NCBI GenBank assembly: GCA_017607445.1
Contig: JAEVHH010000001.1
Span: forward strand, 2,790,001 to 2,854,000
Direction: 5' to 3'
From: Histoplasma ohiense
Lineage: Eukaryota; Ascomycota; Eurotiomycetes; Onygenales; Ajellomycetaceae
DNA length: 64,000 nt
Positions 1 to 12,030 of this stretch are shown piece by piece (the first letter of the stretch is position 1; every line of letters begins with the position of its first letter). Under the pieces are notes generated by a model, which was not told the DNA's origin, did no database searches, and saw nothing but the letters and a program-made list of their open reading frames with translations. The position numbers were made by a program, and so were the translations under genes.

Positions 1-1121
1 ATTCAACTCGTTATAGGGGGAGAGCTTTAGACTGTATTTCGTCTCCGGGGACACATTCAAGATGTGTGAGATTTGAGGCGTAATTGAAAGAGACTACCGT
101 CTGTCAGCATTGGTACCGAAGTGGGGAGGGGACATAGTAGACCAAAGTGGAATGCAATCAAAGGAGGAAACTGAAGCAAAGAAACCAAGAAGGAGCCACC
201 AGAACAATAACACACGCAACATAGCGTATACCAAATCAGGAAATCGTAAACATAGGGGCCATACTAGACAAGAGTGCAAATTAGAAATCCTATTCATAGC
301 GTCCTCGACGATGCTACTATCCACAAAACTGGAAACACGGATTCTGTCATTCGACTCCTCGAAGACAATGTCTGCTCCAGAAATCCTGGAAACTTCGTCG
401 ATGGCGTAACGAAACTTCTCAAAGCCACCTGTGGTCCTAAGTCCGGATTTCCAGTACTTTGTGGTAATCGGAATCTTGGTTCTCTCGCTACGTTGAGAGA
501 ATTCGATTAGTTGACCCTTTGCTTCCGGAACTATATCGTCCTCATACGTGATTTCATAAGGCGCATTTGGCGGCCCTAGGCGGGAAATTTTTGGAATCTT
601 TGTGATAAGAGGAAATTACTAAGAGCTGCACGTATATAACTACCACTCATAGTGGTTTGATGTTCTTACCTCCATCAGGTCGTTATCCTTCTCGTCCTCA
701 ATATACTTGGCCACCAGATTGCTCATCTCTGAGGTAGATCCAATAATGTCACAATTGTGGACAACGAAGACCTATATGATAGAATGAATATTACTTTGAG
801 CCAAGGGAGACATCTGATTTTTCAAAGCCCGGGGAGGAAAAGTGTTTGCTCACATTATTGATAGGCTCATATTTGCAGAACCCAACACCAGCTGCGGCGG
901 TTGCCCTTGAAACACGATCAGAATTAGTATTGTTAGAGAGTGGCGCTGAAATTGTTGAGATAATCATGACGAACTTAAAGAGCTTTCTAATATGGCCAGC
1001 CTGCAGTAGATGAGATGTCAGTTCAGGTTCTATGCGAAAGTTAGTATAGATCCTACGAACTTACCGCGTCTTTGTCGAATTTCCAAGTAGTAGCCACTGT
1101 CAAGGTTTGTGAATCTTCCAT
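1..1121 (-). CDS. Hypothetical protein, probably partial at left edge
   Basis: I do not recognise the family. The best model starts at the ATG at 1121 (MEDSQTLTV) and has exons 1121-1065, 1000-854 and 771-670, then one beginning at 597. The introns carry GTAAGT, GTGAGC and GTAAGA donors, and the phases join without stops. The third and fourth exons are acidic and polar, with a segment near 330-410 that loosely resembles an RNA-binding alpha-beta fold. In the unspliced frame the ORF ends at a stop at 94-96 with a hydrophobic tail (269 aa in all). That tail looks more like intron read-through: splicing from a GTATGG or GTATAC donor (about 270 or 240) to the TAG acceptor just below 94 restores a frame that stays open to base 1, with a CTGAC branch site in place. 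I therefore think the gene continues beyond the window. Gene existence is fairly sure, the 3' structure is not. Confidence 0.55.
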
Positions 1122-4077
1122 CTTGATGAGTAGTATCGGGCTTCGATATCTATAGTTCACCGATATCTGGGCGTCAATCGAATTACAACAGAGAGTGAAA
1201 TCCAGAGGTATTCCAAATGTACGCAGAACGCCGTTGCACCGAAGATGGTGAAGTAGCTTCGGTAGATGCAAGAGGACGTGGAAGAATGAACAATTAGACG
1301 CATAAAAACAGCTTGAGCTGATGAAGAGTCGAAAATCGACCACGAGGACAGGGACAGGAGAAAACTTTACCGAGTAGAAGGGTACAGCAAGATGAAGATG
1401 AAAAAAAGAAGAAGAAAATATGAAGAGATAGCACTGATTCACGAGCGCCGCCAACTTTCACCGAACAGGAGCTTCTATCAAGGCCGTTCCGAGAACGGGG
1501 GTTCATACAGGTGAAGGCGGAGACGGTTCGCCAGTGAGAAGCCGGGCTAGATAGAAGATATCTCATGCAATATACTTGGGTTAAATGACCTGCAGTGATG
1601 CTTGGGCAACGAAAGATCTTTCGACTGTGGATGGTCAACCTATGTCTTCGTAAGAACTGATCGATGGACAACTTGACGAACTGACGAACTGACGAACTGA
1701 CCCGCTGGCAAAGGAGCAACAGAACGACAGGAGAACCGAGAACTGAGCACGGCTAGAGTATGGCAAGCAGAGAGAACAGTTAGAGCAAGCAGCGGTATCG
1801 AGTATCGATATGAGATACCACAGTGGGCAACATAGAAGCTTCTCGCCACCTCTCACTCCACCGGACAAGTAAAAGTTCAGTGAAAACAAGGCTTCCAGAA
1901 ATGTCAACGATATCAGAAGAAGATGAAAAAGAGGGAGGCGATGAAGGAGGGAGAGGAAGGGGAGGAGAAGGAGAAAAGATGGAAAGTCCCAAGCAGCAGA
2001 TATTCAGGTGCCAATTTGTTATTTATTTGTCTGTGGATTTGTGTGATGTTAACAAGGCAACACAGATCAAAAATAATGTGGGAGCTATGCTCTCTCACTC
2101 CATAGAATGTGATGAAACATGAGAAATATATATGGAGTGTTGCTGTGGAGGTTTGTTTTGACATCCCAAATGAATGCTTGATTGAGAAGGTAGCCTGGGG
2201 TGACAAAGGATATTCTAATTTTTCTAATACTTATATAGACCACACCCTCTGTATATTCAACTTGATTGATTCGTAGATGCACCTACAGATGTTGTTAACA
2301 AACATCTGTGTAATCGAGCACATTTCAATACCATAAGGCTCAAAATGAACGTATTTTCCTCAGAATAGCTCTCTCCTTCGCCTGTAGACTGCGGGATGGA
2401 TCCATGAACACCTATCCGGATGGGAAGAAATAAATGCAGATCTTCGAGGGGTTGTAATGACCAGATGGAGTGTACATTACATATGCAACGCTCGAGTCCA
2501 TGTGTTACATAGTTATTTAGCCGGGTGATATGTATTCATTAAGCTGGGTAAACTTAATAAATAAGGAGAGAAAAAGAAAAAAAACAGCCCTCCTTTGTCT
2601 TTTTGGAGGGGATGGGGAAATAACAAAGAAAAGTATGTGAGAAATAATAGCTGCGTAGACCTACGGTCAAGTAAGTAAAAGCAAAATTAGAGGTCCCTTC
2701 TAGCCTTCCAACCACTTTCCACGGTTCTATTCCGGATGCTGATTTGTCTTGCTTCGTCTTTCACTTGCCTTTTGAGCGAGTCTCTCTTGGAGGCGGGAGC
2801 TCGCGAGGAAGATATAACGAGGGGCCTTGGACTCTAAGAATGTAGAAGAACACAATTCAGATGGATGGAGGAGAATGTTAGAATTGTAAATAAGAAAAAT
2901 AAGGAATAAAAATAAAACAAGACTTGCGTTTACATGCCGTGTATTAAATAAATAGGAGTAAGATAATCCGTAAGGGGAAAAAAGAAGAAAAGAAGACAAA
3001 CAAAATGGAGAGAAAAGAAGCAGGAATAAAAAGAAAATGGGGAGAAATTAAATTCAAAAACAGCAAACGCCGTTCCATCTTGGATAACAATGAAACATCA
3101 GAGGCCCAGTAAAGCAGGAGAGGAACAATTAAAATATATTATATTAGCAAACAGAACAGTAAATGAAGTAAATGAAAAACAATAATAGAGAGTCTTGAGG
3201 GGAAAGAAGGAGAGAGAAAAATGAAATATTAAAATCAAATAATAGGAGAAACAGCGGTGGGAAGGCCTCGCTTCTTTCGAAAGGTAAATAAAAAACAAAG
3301 AAGGGAACAATAACATGATAAATATAAACCTCCCGCCCACGCCCCCGTTTCCTGTGATGCCGTTTTTAGTTTCCCGTAAAACGTTAACTGGAAAAGGTGA
3401 AGAAAAAAATAGATAAGAAGATAAAAACCGCCGTATATTGGTCCCGTTTTGGGGATTGGAGATGCCCAATCTTTGTATGTATGTATGTATGTATGTATGT
3501 ATGTATGTATGTATGTATGCATGTATGCATATGTGTATGTGTGTGTGTATGTCCGAATGTGTAAGGTGTGAAGAATTTTTGTCGTTAGATGGCCGCGCAT
3601 GATGTAATGTATATTATATGGGGCTGTCTGTACATGGGAAATTGGTAAAAAAGTAATATGGTCGTTAAATAGGAATGAGGTCGCGAGTATTTATCTGAGG
3701 CGGTAATTTGAGGATATAGGGTATATGCGGGCTATTCATCGCATGGTCCGTTTCGAGGACATTTGCCGACGGATCTCATAATCTTAGAGAGGTTTTCTAT
3801 TCATTCGCATTTAAAAAGGAGGGAATTTTTCAATGCGAATGAAGCATGGGTATAGGACTGGTAGTCTCACAACCAATGCTTCCCTCTAGATGAACTCGTG
3901 GGGAACGGGATCGAAACCGAAACTGTGTCGATTTTCGCGGTGTATCACTAAATATCGAATCACTCCAACATCGTACATCGTACACCGAATGGAGGTGTTG
4001 GATGTCGCGTAGGGAGGAGGGGGAAAAGAAATAAAAGAAGAAGAGCGTGTATGACTGGATATTCCGGGCAGTTACCG
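1122..4077. other. Intergenic, low complexity
   Basis: No convincing gene on either strand. It holds the 5' flank of the left-edge gene, a short tandem of ctgacgaa units near 1676-1698, a purine-rich tract around 1915-1980, A-rich DNA from about 2560 to 3450, and the (GTAT)n microsatellite listed separately. The short ORFs here are low-complexity and lack splice-compatible partners. Confidence 0.6.
3474..3552. repeat. (GTAT)n tetranucleotide microsatellite
   Basis: About 12 uninterrupted copies of GTAT are followed by imperfect GCAT and GTGT units. It lies in the 3' flank of the SHE3-like gene and would make a length-polymorphic marker. Confidence 0.95.
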
Positions 4078-5291
4078 TCATTCCGCTCCCGTAACCTCAT
4101 CTTTAACTTTCATGACCCACCTCATCCTCCCCGTTGTTTCCTTCGCCTGATCGACTACATCATCGATCGCAGCGTTGTTCTGACGACATTTCTCCAGCAA
4201 CTCGCGTATCCCACGGTCGCTAGCTTCTTTATACTCGGCGAATAAACGTCCGAACCGCTCCATCCGTTCCCTTTCCGCTTCAATCTCCTTATTCTTCTGC
4301 TCTATGATCACATCAAAGCGGGTGAGCTGGTTCTGCCTCTCAATTTCCCGACTGCGTAGTTCCTTTAGCTCCGCGCGGAAGCAATCGAGACGCATTTTGA
4401 ATTCGAGTTGCTCTTTCGCTCGCGCACGGGTGAGCGTTTCGTATTGATTGCGCGAGTAATTGGCGATCTCTGAAGCCTCAGCAAGTACGCGATGGCTCTC
4501 ATCCCTCTCCTCCGCGGCTAGCTGGTTCGTTCTGCGCGCATCCTCCTCTGCCTTCAGTCTCCTATCTTTCTCCCCTCGAACCTCCGCCTTCAAGTCTTCA
4601 ATTTTCCTATCCTTGCGCGCTATCGAAATAAGATGCGCCTCGTGTGACTGCTCCGAATTACGCAATCGGTCCGTCACGTTTTGTAGCTGGAGCTTGAGCG
4701 TCTCGTTTATGCGTTGCGCCTCTTCCGCGCGCGATCGATGTAAACTGCATTCGCGCGTCAAACGTGCTATGTCTTCCTGTAAATTGTGTATAACCCGCCC
4801 AGATTTCCCTGTCATCGCGTGCCCTACAGCAGACGACCATTCGGGGCCTGGTAGGGATTCTCCATTGGGCATTGTGGAAGGGGCCGGATGGTTTCGGGTG
4901 GTGGCGGGATCTATCGATAATGTGGAAAATATATGTTAGCGGCCGTTGTATAGGTGATTGGGTTCTTATACATTTGGCTTGGTATATATGTGATTACACG
5001 AAGCTGATAGGTAGGCGCACCGTGCAAGTTTTCATTGGACCCATTTCCATTCTGAACGTGCTGGAGCTGCTGTTGCTGTTGCTGGTGGCGCTCGGGCGCA
5101 GAGGATTCGAAGAGACCATTGAACTGATGCATGTTGAGCCGAGTTTCGACATCGGGAAGGTGGATCTGAGGGGGTTCTGCAGCTAATTGTGCCACCACCA
5201 CGGGTGGTGGAGGAGGGTGGTTAGCACTGGAGTCCCGGGAGAAGCTCAACTTGGTCTTGACCAGCCTGACGCGCTCGATCGTGCCTCGCAT
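4078..5291 (-). CDS. SHE3-like coiled-coil protein
   Basis: A 367-aa protein in two exons (5291-5021 and 4910-4078). The intron at 5020-4911 has a GTGCGC donor and a GATAG acceptor. The N-terminal ~110 residues are disordered, with a proline run (around residue 25) and a glutamine run. They are followed by a short conserved-looking stretch (MPNGESLPGPEW), and then almost the whole C-terminal two thirds is a charged heptad coiled coil rich in E, R and K. This layout matches filamentous-fungal proteins annotated as SWI5-dependent HO expression protein 3 (SHE3 family). In yeast She3 is the adaptor between She2-bound mRNA and myosin, but the filamentous homologues are largely unstudied and may not share that role. 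The start at MRGTIERV is chosen because upstream in-frame sequence is low-complexity Lys/Pro; a more 5' start is possible. Confidence 0.65.
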
Positions 5292-7149
5292 TTTCCTTGT
5301 TTGGGGGGGAGGTGGTTTTTTCTTCCTTTTCCACCCCTTCATCTTTTCCTTCCCTCCCCTCCTCTTTTTCTTTTTTGTTTGTACAACAGAAGAAGAGGAA
5401 GGGCATGGGAAGCGCGCCAGGTAGGCCAGAGAGGGTAATGCTGCTGGTATTGGATGCATGGCTTGGATAATGAAGAAGGGTGGTTTTCTCAACATACTGG
5501 TAAATGAATTCAAGCTCACTTTTCGCACCTGGATTAGATCTGACTGTGATGTATTATGGTTCTTCATCGCCGAGACATGTTGTAAATCTGATGGGAAGAG
5601 GAGGGTTGGACTGGAAACGATTGGAGACAAGAGAACGGGCAGAAATATACAGGAACACAGAAGAGACCCACAGGGACACAAACAACAAACACAATTCTGC
5701 AGTTGTGAATAAAAGGTTGAAGATTGAATGGTGAGATAGAAATGCACAACCTTGAAGAAAGAGACAAAGTTCTGTACCTGCCAGCCGGGTCTACTGATGT
5801 AGGTTCCCGCCTGCGCAACGCTTTATTTATTCAGCTAGCTTAGAAGGGAAAAGGACCGAGCCTGAGTTAGAGGATGGATGCACACCACAGCGGCAGCTAG
5901 CATGAAACAGAGCCCAGAACCACTAAACAGATATAAGAATAGGACTGAATACCTTGACTGCTTGTGAAGGAATAAATCTGAGGTGTTGGAAAAATTGGTT
6001 AAAAAATGACAGATTGACACCTCATACACCTGGTGATGTCAGCACACTCTGTTGCCGCCTTCTCATTCGACGATCCCCCAGCTAAAAGGGAAAGTAAATA
6101 AAATGAATAAAAGAGAACAGAGTTTAGACTTGAGTTGAGATTTAGCACTGGGAAGAAAGTGATCAGGGAACAAAACTCAAATTTCGAAATTGGAGTATAG
6201 GACTGTTCCAGGAAGAGACAGATACAAACGCGGTCGACGATGAGTAAGCTTAAGCCGATTTTGACTGCGAGATTCACTCTTCTTAATAGAAGTTTTCTCC
6301 TCCAATTTCCTAGTTTTTGCCTTCTGCTTTTACGGTGTTCCTGAAAAGTAAGATAATTTCCTGGTGATTGAACTAGATCATCGAACGAAATCATCTAGCA
6401 TGGCGCACTTTGTCCGGTTTTGGAGAGCACAAGGCCGAACCACAATATGCAGGTGTCAATGCAAAGGAGGTTAGCTTATATCCTTATTTGTTTACAAGAA
6501 AAAAGGAAAAATCTAAGTTACTTTGAAGTGGGACAATGAAATAAAAGACCACAGCGCTTTCACATGTTGCATTTCTTCCACCCACCACAAGAAAAAGAGT
6601 TAAAAACTTTCAATCTTGACAGGGTATAATTATATCTATACGAAGCTTTCGACGTTATTACAGCAAGCGAGGACGTTTCTCATTTTTCGCCGTCCACTCT
6701 TTCGCGTAATCGCAACCCCCTATCATATCCATTTTTCAGTTTTTGGCCGATCCCCATTCCAATTCTGTCCCAGGTGGTTGTACAAGAAGTCGCATGCCGC
6801 TGTGAGAGAAGGTGTGCAGCATGTGCGTAACTCGGCAGAGCGATGCAACAACAAAGATAATGATAGCAATAGATCAGGAGAGATGCATAGGTGAAGAAAA
6901 GAAAAGGAACAGTAAGACAGAAAATGGGTATATGGTAGTGAATGAAAGACTAAAACTAATATAATTTTGCTTCCCTTCCCCGCGCATCGTCCTGCGGGGG
7001 AAAAAAAAAAGAGAGAAATAAAAGTACCAAAATATCTGGATCCCAACACAAAAATAAAATAAAGAGAAGAAGCAAACGATGACTGGAAACTAGGATAAAT
7101 AAACAAAATCGAATTTGGATGATCTCAAATTAAATAAGACGAATGTAAC
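5292..7149. other. Intergenic
   Basis: About 1.9 kb between the SHE3-like start and the GPI-protein stop. It includes a CT-rich stretch at 5305-5375 just upstream of the SHE3-like start. The ORF on the minus strand at 5999-6394 has no recognisable domain and no supporting splice structure, so I see no gene here. Confidence 0.55.
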
Positions 7150-7950
7150 TTAATGCAAGTAGGCAAACGCGGCTAACACACTCAAAATGAACACGAAGGG
7201 GCTGGACGCGGTCAGAGAAGACGCGGCAGAGTCATCATTGGTAGCAGATGGGGTGGCAGGAGTAGTCGTGGGACCAGAGGGCGTGACAGTCACACCAGTG
7301 GTAAGGGTGGCTGCGCTGGCAGTGCTGTTTCTAGAGCTGCTGGGATGGGCGCTGGCAGTGGTTTTGGCAGTGGGTGGAGGAGTGGTGGCGGTCGGAGAAG
7401 AGGCCGTGGGAGAGGCAGAGTCAGACTCAGAGGCAGAGGCGGAGGCAGAGGCAGAGGCAGATGCTGGTTTGTCAGCGCCGCCGCTGATATCGAATTGGTT
7501 GGTGTAATTGATCTCATCACCCTGTTCTACTTTGAGAGCGTAGTCATCGCCATTGACAAGGGAGGATGTAGGGGTCCATGTGAAGGAACCATCCTTGCCG
7601 GTGGCTGTAGGTTAAGTGAGAACATCGTGTTAGAGTGTTAAAAAATTGTGATTGATTGAAGGTTGTTTACAGACGGAATGAACGTACTGGTCAAAGTCTC
7701 GACCTCTTTCAGGTCGGTGGAGAGTCCCTTGAGCAGTTTGATGGTGACGGGCTAGAAGTATACAAAGTCAGTAATTGGGTTTTGGTAACAGGTATAAAGC
7801 AAGAATTACCTCGCCAGTGCCGCCTGTCCAAGTGACAGTCACAGGTTTGCCAACCTGAACATCCTCAGGAAAGCTGGTGAAAGAAATGCCTTGGGCAACA
7901 GCAGCGGCAACCAGGAGCGCGCTGGCAAAAAGAGATTTCATCATATGCAT
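7150..7950 (-). CDS. GPI-anchored Ser/Thr-rich cell-wall protein (Kre9/Knh1-type N-terminal domain)
   Basis: A 219-aa secreted surface protein in three exons: 7950-7810, 7751-7688 and 7604-7150. The N-terminus is a signal peptide (MHMMKSLFASALLVAAAVAQ). Next is a beta-sandwich-like domain with 'GKPVTVTWTGG', 'PVTIKLLKG' and 'SFTWTPTSSLVNGDDYALKV', which fits the yeast cell-wall synthesis Kre9/Knh1 (Ser-Thr-rich GPI-anchored) family. A linker of Ala-Ser, Ser-Asp and Thr-Pro repeats, expected to be heavily O-mannosylated, leads to a C-terminal hydrophobic segment (SPFVFILSVLAAFAYLH) that acts as a GPI signal. Such proteins sit at the plasma membrane or wall and are thought to help organise beta-glucan. 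The Ala-Ser run (about residues 122-133) is encoded by near-perfect GCCTCT repeats and may vary in length between strains. Confidence 0.88.
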
Positions 7951-9395
7951 TGTCTTGTTGAGATTTAATATTAAAAAGAAATAAAATGTATATGCTGATA
8001 AGAAAAAAAGATAATAGAGAATAGGCTGATTTGGCAGTAGTTGGAGAAGAAAGAGCGGAATAGCCAAACGAGTGCAGACGTGAAGGGAGTTTAAGTATGT
8101 GAGCGCAGAAGAAGAAGAAGAGGGAGAAGGAGAGAGCAAAGGTAAGAATAGATAGGAGACGAGCGAGCAGGAGGCGTTTGCAGACAGCCTCCCTTGGCTT
8201 TCTTTCGTTTGTCCTCCCCCTTGTGCATCGTCGTCTTACGTCTCCCTGGTTGGTCCGCAGCGAAATACGGATCAACCATCAAACCTTGAGCAGCCATGTC
8301 CAGCCAAGGATTCGAAGCACGGGCGGCATGGTTGAACCCTGGGGGTTTTCTTCCTTTTTTGAGAAGCTTTCTCAGCTGTTTTTAGCATTTCGATGTGTGA
8401 GTCAGATGCAAGGCAAAAGCCGCCGACTTGCCTGTAGCACAATCCCAAACAAATATGTCGCCGATCTGCCAGAGGAGTTCATCCCAAGAATATCTCTCTT
8501 GAAAAAGACCGGGATGCCCAGCGCGCTGCGCCCAGCGAACCAATATGAATGAAGTTAGACATTAGCAAGGGTGAACTAGTAGCGCAGAGCCCGCTGCCAC
8601 CAGCGAACGTCCGCTAACGTTTGGAGGATCTACGAGGTTGTCAGAAAGGCCCGGAAGAATGCTTAATTTAGATCACCAGGGGAAAGAGACAACTCAGGAT
8701 AAAACCAGATGGCACCGTCAAGAGCTGTTAGCCAGAGGCTACTATTTTCGTTTATCGCTTGAACACTTTTCCTCACAGAGAAATGACGCTCGGATTGTCA
8801 TAATCGCACATGAGGAGGCAGCCAATGTGCACGATATTTCTCGTACCCATTCTTCCCCATGATGGCTTGCATCTAGACTGCTTGTGGCTTTTTCTCGCGT
8901 CAATTAGCGTTCACCGTGGATATGGCTGAACTGCCAGCTTCTGTGTTGACAAGCCATCAATACCCAAAAGCTCAATGCCGGAATTCAACCTCCAAAAGAC
9001 CAGGAAAAAGAAAATTATCGACATCCAACCTCGACTATCGTTCGATGTCATTAAATCTGCGATAGTTGACTGGTTATCCCACAATAGTTTAGTAAACTTT
9101 ATTATGGACATCGCAAGGAAAAGGAAAAGTGATTGGTCGTCCCCTCGTTCATGAAGCCCAAGTGGAATCCGCCCAACCAATTTCAGAATAGCTCGATGTG
9201 GATGGTGAATAAAAGAAAACAAATAGCCGTGATGGCCATCCACGATGACTCTGTCGCATCTTCGATTTTGAATCCAAAACAAAACAACAACAACCAAAAA
9301 AAAAAAAAAAAAAAAAAACCACCAAAATCTTGACGTGATTAGAGCGGCCTCCATTCGCTCAGCGGAGTTTCTGCCGTTAATCATTAAGTAATAAA
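7951..9395. other. Intergenic, promoter side of GPI-protein gene
   Basis: Holds the 5' flank of the GPI-protein gene, including a CT-rich antisense tract around 8100-8140, and a 23-nt poly-A run at 9296-9318. ORFs on both strands (for example 8178-8552 plus and 8911-9459 minus) show no domain and are probably chance. Confidence 0.5.
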
Positions 9396-9399
9396 TAGT

Positions 9400-9979
9400 A
9401 CAACACGCCAGTTGGTGACCCTTTACAATCTCTTGATAACGCGCTTTCAGAACTGCCACGGAACCATTATTGCTCCATTGTCACTGATTGGAGCCTTATT
9501 CATCTATCACGATCCATTTTTAGGATCTCGACTGGTGCTGGCGCTGGTGGCTTCTTATTGTTGAAGAATTGTCACTCGATGATGCTGGAGTTGTGGCTTG
9601 ATGACGAAAGCTGCTTCACCTGCTGCTGTAGCTAACCACTGCGTAGATATGAACGAAGGAGGCTCTCTGCAGGTTGATAATAATATATACGCATACGCAT
9701 ATGACCAACTGGGTGGCGCCAGGGCTGAGGGAGGCCGAAGGGGGAAGCAAGATGAATGTTGGCGGAATCCTGCATCAGAAAACTTATTCCGTGACTTGGC
9801 GGAGATATTACATCCGATTGGATGGGATAGACAAGCTGGTATGGATTTACGGTAGGATTCCACGAGAGGCATTGAAAAGAAGCTGCTGCTTCTGGAACTT
9901 GTGGACACGAGCATGAGTTGGGGAAAGATATCAAAGCTCATACACATTCTCGAAGAGAAGATCAACACGGAAATTATTT
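9400..9979 (+). pseudogene. Possible decayed coding segment, unknown family
   Basis: The plus strand shows coding-like stretches cut by stops. One runs from about 9410 to 9560 with a hydrophobic segment (APLSLIGALFIY). From 9583 a frame reads to a TAG at 9853-9855. Directly after that stop, in the same frame, comes an amphipathic helical stretch (IEKKLLLLELVD, then KISKLIHILEEKIN) ending at a TAG near 9979. A protein-like sequence continuing across an in-frame stop suggests a dead gene. I cannot name the family, and chance is not excluded. Confidence 0.25.
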
Positions 9980-11150
9980 AGTCGAAACGTGAGTCCCCTC
10001 GCTGTTCCTACGAAGTCCGTTTCACCTTGATTTATATATATTCAAAGATTGGAAACTTGCGGCTAATGGCACGGGAATTGATAGATATGAAACATTTTTC
10101 GCTGTTGAATGGCATTCATCCGATATATAATACATCTCAAGAGGCACTCACTCCTGAGCTTCCCTTAGGAACTCCGTTTTCATGAAATCATTCAAGTATA
10201 TGCCCCAAATCATTCACAATCACGGAGTACACGAATATCTTTTTCATATTTCTCCGAGCCGTCCCTTGTTTGGTCAATAGTGGAGGGTGTCTTAGTAACT
10301 TATGTGTTGCGTTTTAGAGGATGGCTTTAAAAAGCTACCGCCCCTTTTCATCCAACCCCTGAAATGCAGTTAAAGTTATGGTTATGGTAACTTTGACATC
10401 CCGTCCGCCACATGGATGTGGAAATCGATTTCCGTAACGGCGTTTTCAAATATTACCTAGAACAAAACTAAATGTTATCTAGGTGAAATATAGGTTGTCT
10501 CAATCGAATAGCAGTAGCGTCGATATAACATTGTTCTTCTCCCCACAATTACACCAGCGTCTCTGTGATGTTGTGGTTAACCTCTGTCTCCAGCAGTAAC
10601 CGCTTTGGCATGAAGCAATGAAAGGTCTTATTCGTCGTGCTGGTGCAGGAGAAAATAAGGGACAGGATAAAACAGACGCAACGAAACAGCAATAGTATTT
10701 AAGTACGGAGTACTGGTAACCTATTCGCGAAACCATACTGGTATGGGATGAATGACTGCTTGCAAGAGTTCTCCTAATACCATCAAGCGCAGCAGAACCT
10801 CATGGGGAGATGATAAGGAGGTGGAACAGAACATATTTCTTTGCACTGGAACTACACATGAACACATTGTGACCCATATAGCTCTCGCAGGAGTCTTTCT
10901 TCTAACACCACCTGGGGCAGTCGCATGGGGGAACGGAATGTTATTGCGATGTGCAGTACTCTCATGGTTAACCCTGTACATCTCAATCCCTATCACTTCC
11001 GCCGCACTCCTATCTTGCCGTCAACCCCGCGATTCTGGCTAACCCAGCGATCTCATATCGCCTATCTCTTCTACACGGCCTCTGTTCTGCCTCTAGCTTC
11101 TACGTAAACCACTGGTCCGCCGTCTCTAGCCTCTCGCACCCTAATTACGA
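9980..11150. other. Intergenic
   Basis: Nothing recognisable. An ORF at 10752-11042 on the plus strand overlaps one on the minus strand, and neither shows a domain. A TACGGAGTACT motif lies near 10703. Confidence 0.5.
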
Positions 11151-12030
11151 TCACACTTGTTCGCCTCCGCTATCCCCAAAAATGGATGCTCGTTTTCCGT
11201 GATCTAGGTTCTGACCTCGAGAAAAGCTGACTGGAGCTCGCTATGCTCTCCTCCTTGGCAGTCTCTACTTCGCCCATCGTGAGGGTTTGATAGGTCCCAG
11301 ATGCTTTGGCCCTCGCGGAGACCGCGCGAGGACCTGTTTGCACAAGGTGATTGGATTTAGCTTCTCGTTCGACTTACTATTTTTTGGGTAGCGACATCCG
11401 CCTCGAAGATGGCGGCATCTCTACCGGGCCAGCATTATCCACTATCGGCTTGATACCTGCTATCTTGTAGATGATGTTATGAATTGGAATTGAGAGACTG
11501 TGGAAAACAATCGAAAAAAGGACCAACAAGTATACGACTTTTTTGGTGTTAGAAAAAGAGTTGCTTGGTTGTTTAGATAATGTGGGAACTTTGGAGGCTT
11601 ACTAGGGGAAAGAGCACGGATGAGATTAGTCTCTTCAGTATCCCCTTCTCCGAGCTTGGGGAAAAGGTGGCGGGCATGTTCAAGATAAAAAAAACCGCGC
11701 CAACTCCTATTTTAACATTCAAGGGTTAGCCTGGAACGGGACGAAGCTCTGCTATGCCTTGTGATGGGTTTTCATTTTGCAGTCCTTCACTTACCGATTG
11801 GACCATAATATCTCACGAACAAGGCCTCCTTCCAGTTCTTGCACACTTTTTGGCGTGAGCTTGTACAGCACTAGGATTGCGGGAAGGCGTTGGAGAAACA
11901 GCACAAGGAATCCCAACTCAACCAATCGCGGGTATGTAATTCCAAACTCTGGCTGATTAAATTCGGACCATGGTCCAGCAATACATCTACGCATGAGTTC
12001 ACTTCGTTTACGGAGATGGAGCCATACAGA
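11151..12030 (-). pseudogene. Decayed Na+/H+ antiporter (CPA1/Nha1-like), C-terminal part
   Basis: Read on the minus strand from about 12030 down, successive frames give pieces of a fungal plasma-membrane Na+/H+ antiporter: 'PWSEFNQPEFGITYPRLVEL', 'LPAILVLYKLTP', then after a frame change 'KNWKEALFVRYYGPIG'. A plausible intron (GTAAGTG to AATAG) leads to 'VGAVFF' and, after another frame change, 'RHLFPKLGEGDTEETNLIRA'. The last membrane segment follows with 'VVYLLVLFSIVFHSLSIPIH' and 'GIKPIVDNAGPVEMP', and the hydrophilic tail ends in 'TSIHFWG'. These motifs and their order are those of the family's last transmembrane segments. The reading frame changes at least three times without splice sites, a poly-T run lies at one break, and about ten residues are missing before PWSEF. 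The N-terminal half was not found. It is non-functional as an antiporter. Confidence 0.82.

Noticed and set aside
7187..7507. 106-codon plus-strand ORF with Glu-Ala repeats
   Set aside because: It is the antisense shadow of the Ala-Ser repeat in the GPI-protein gene.
8911..9459. 182-codon minus-strand ORF
   Set aside because: It reads through a 23-nt homopolymer giving a Phe run. No domain.
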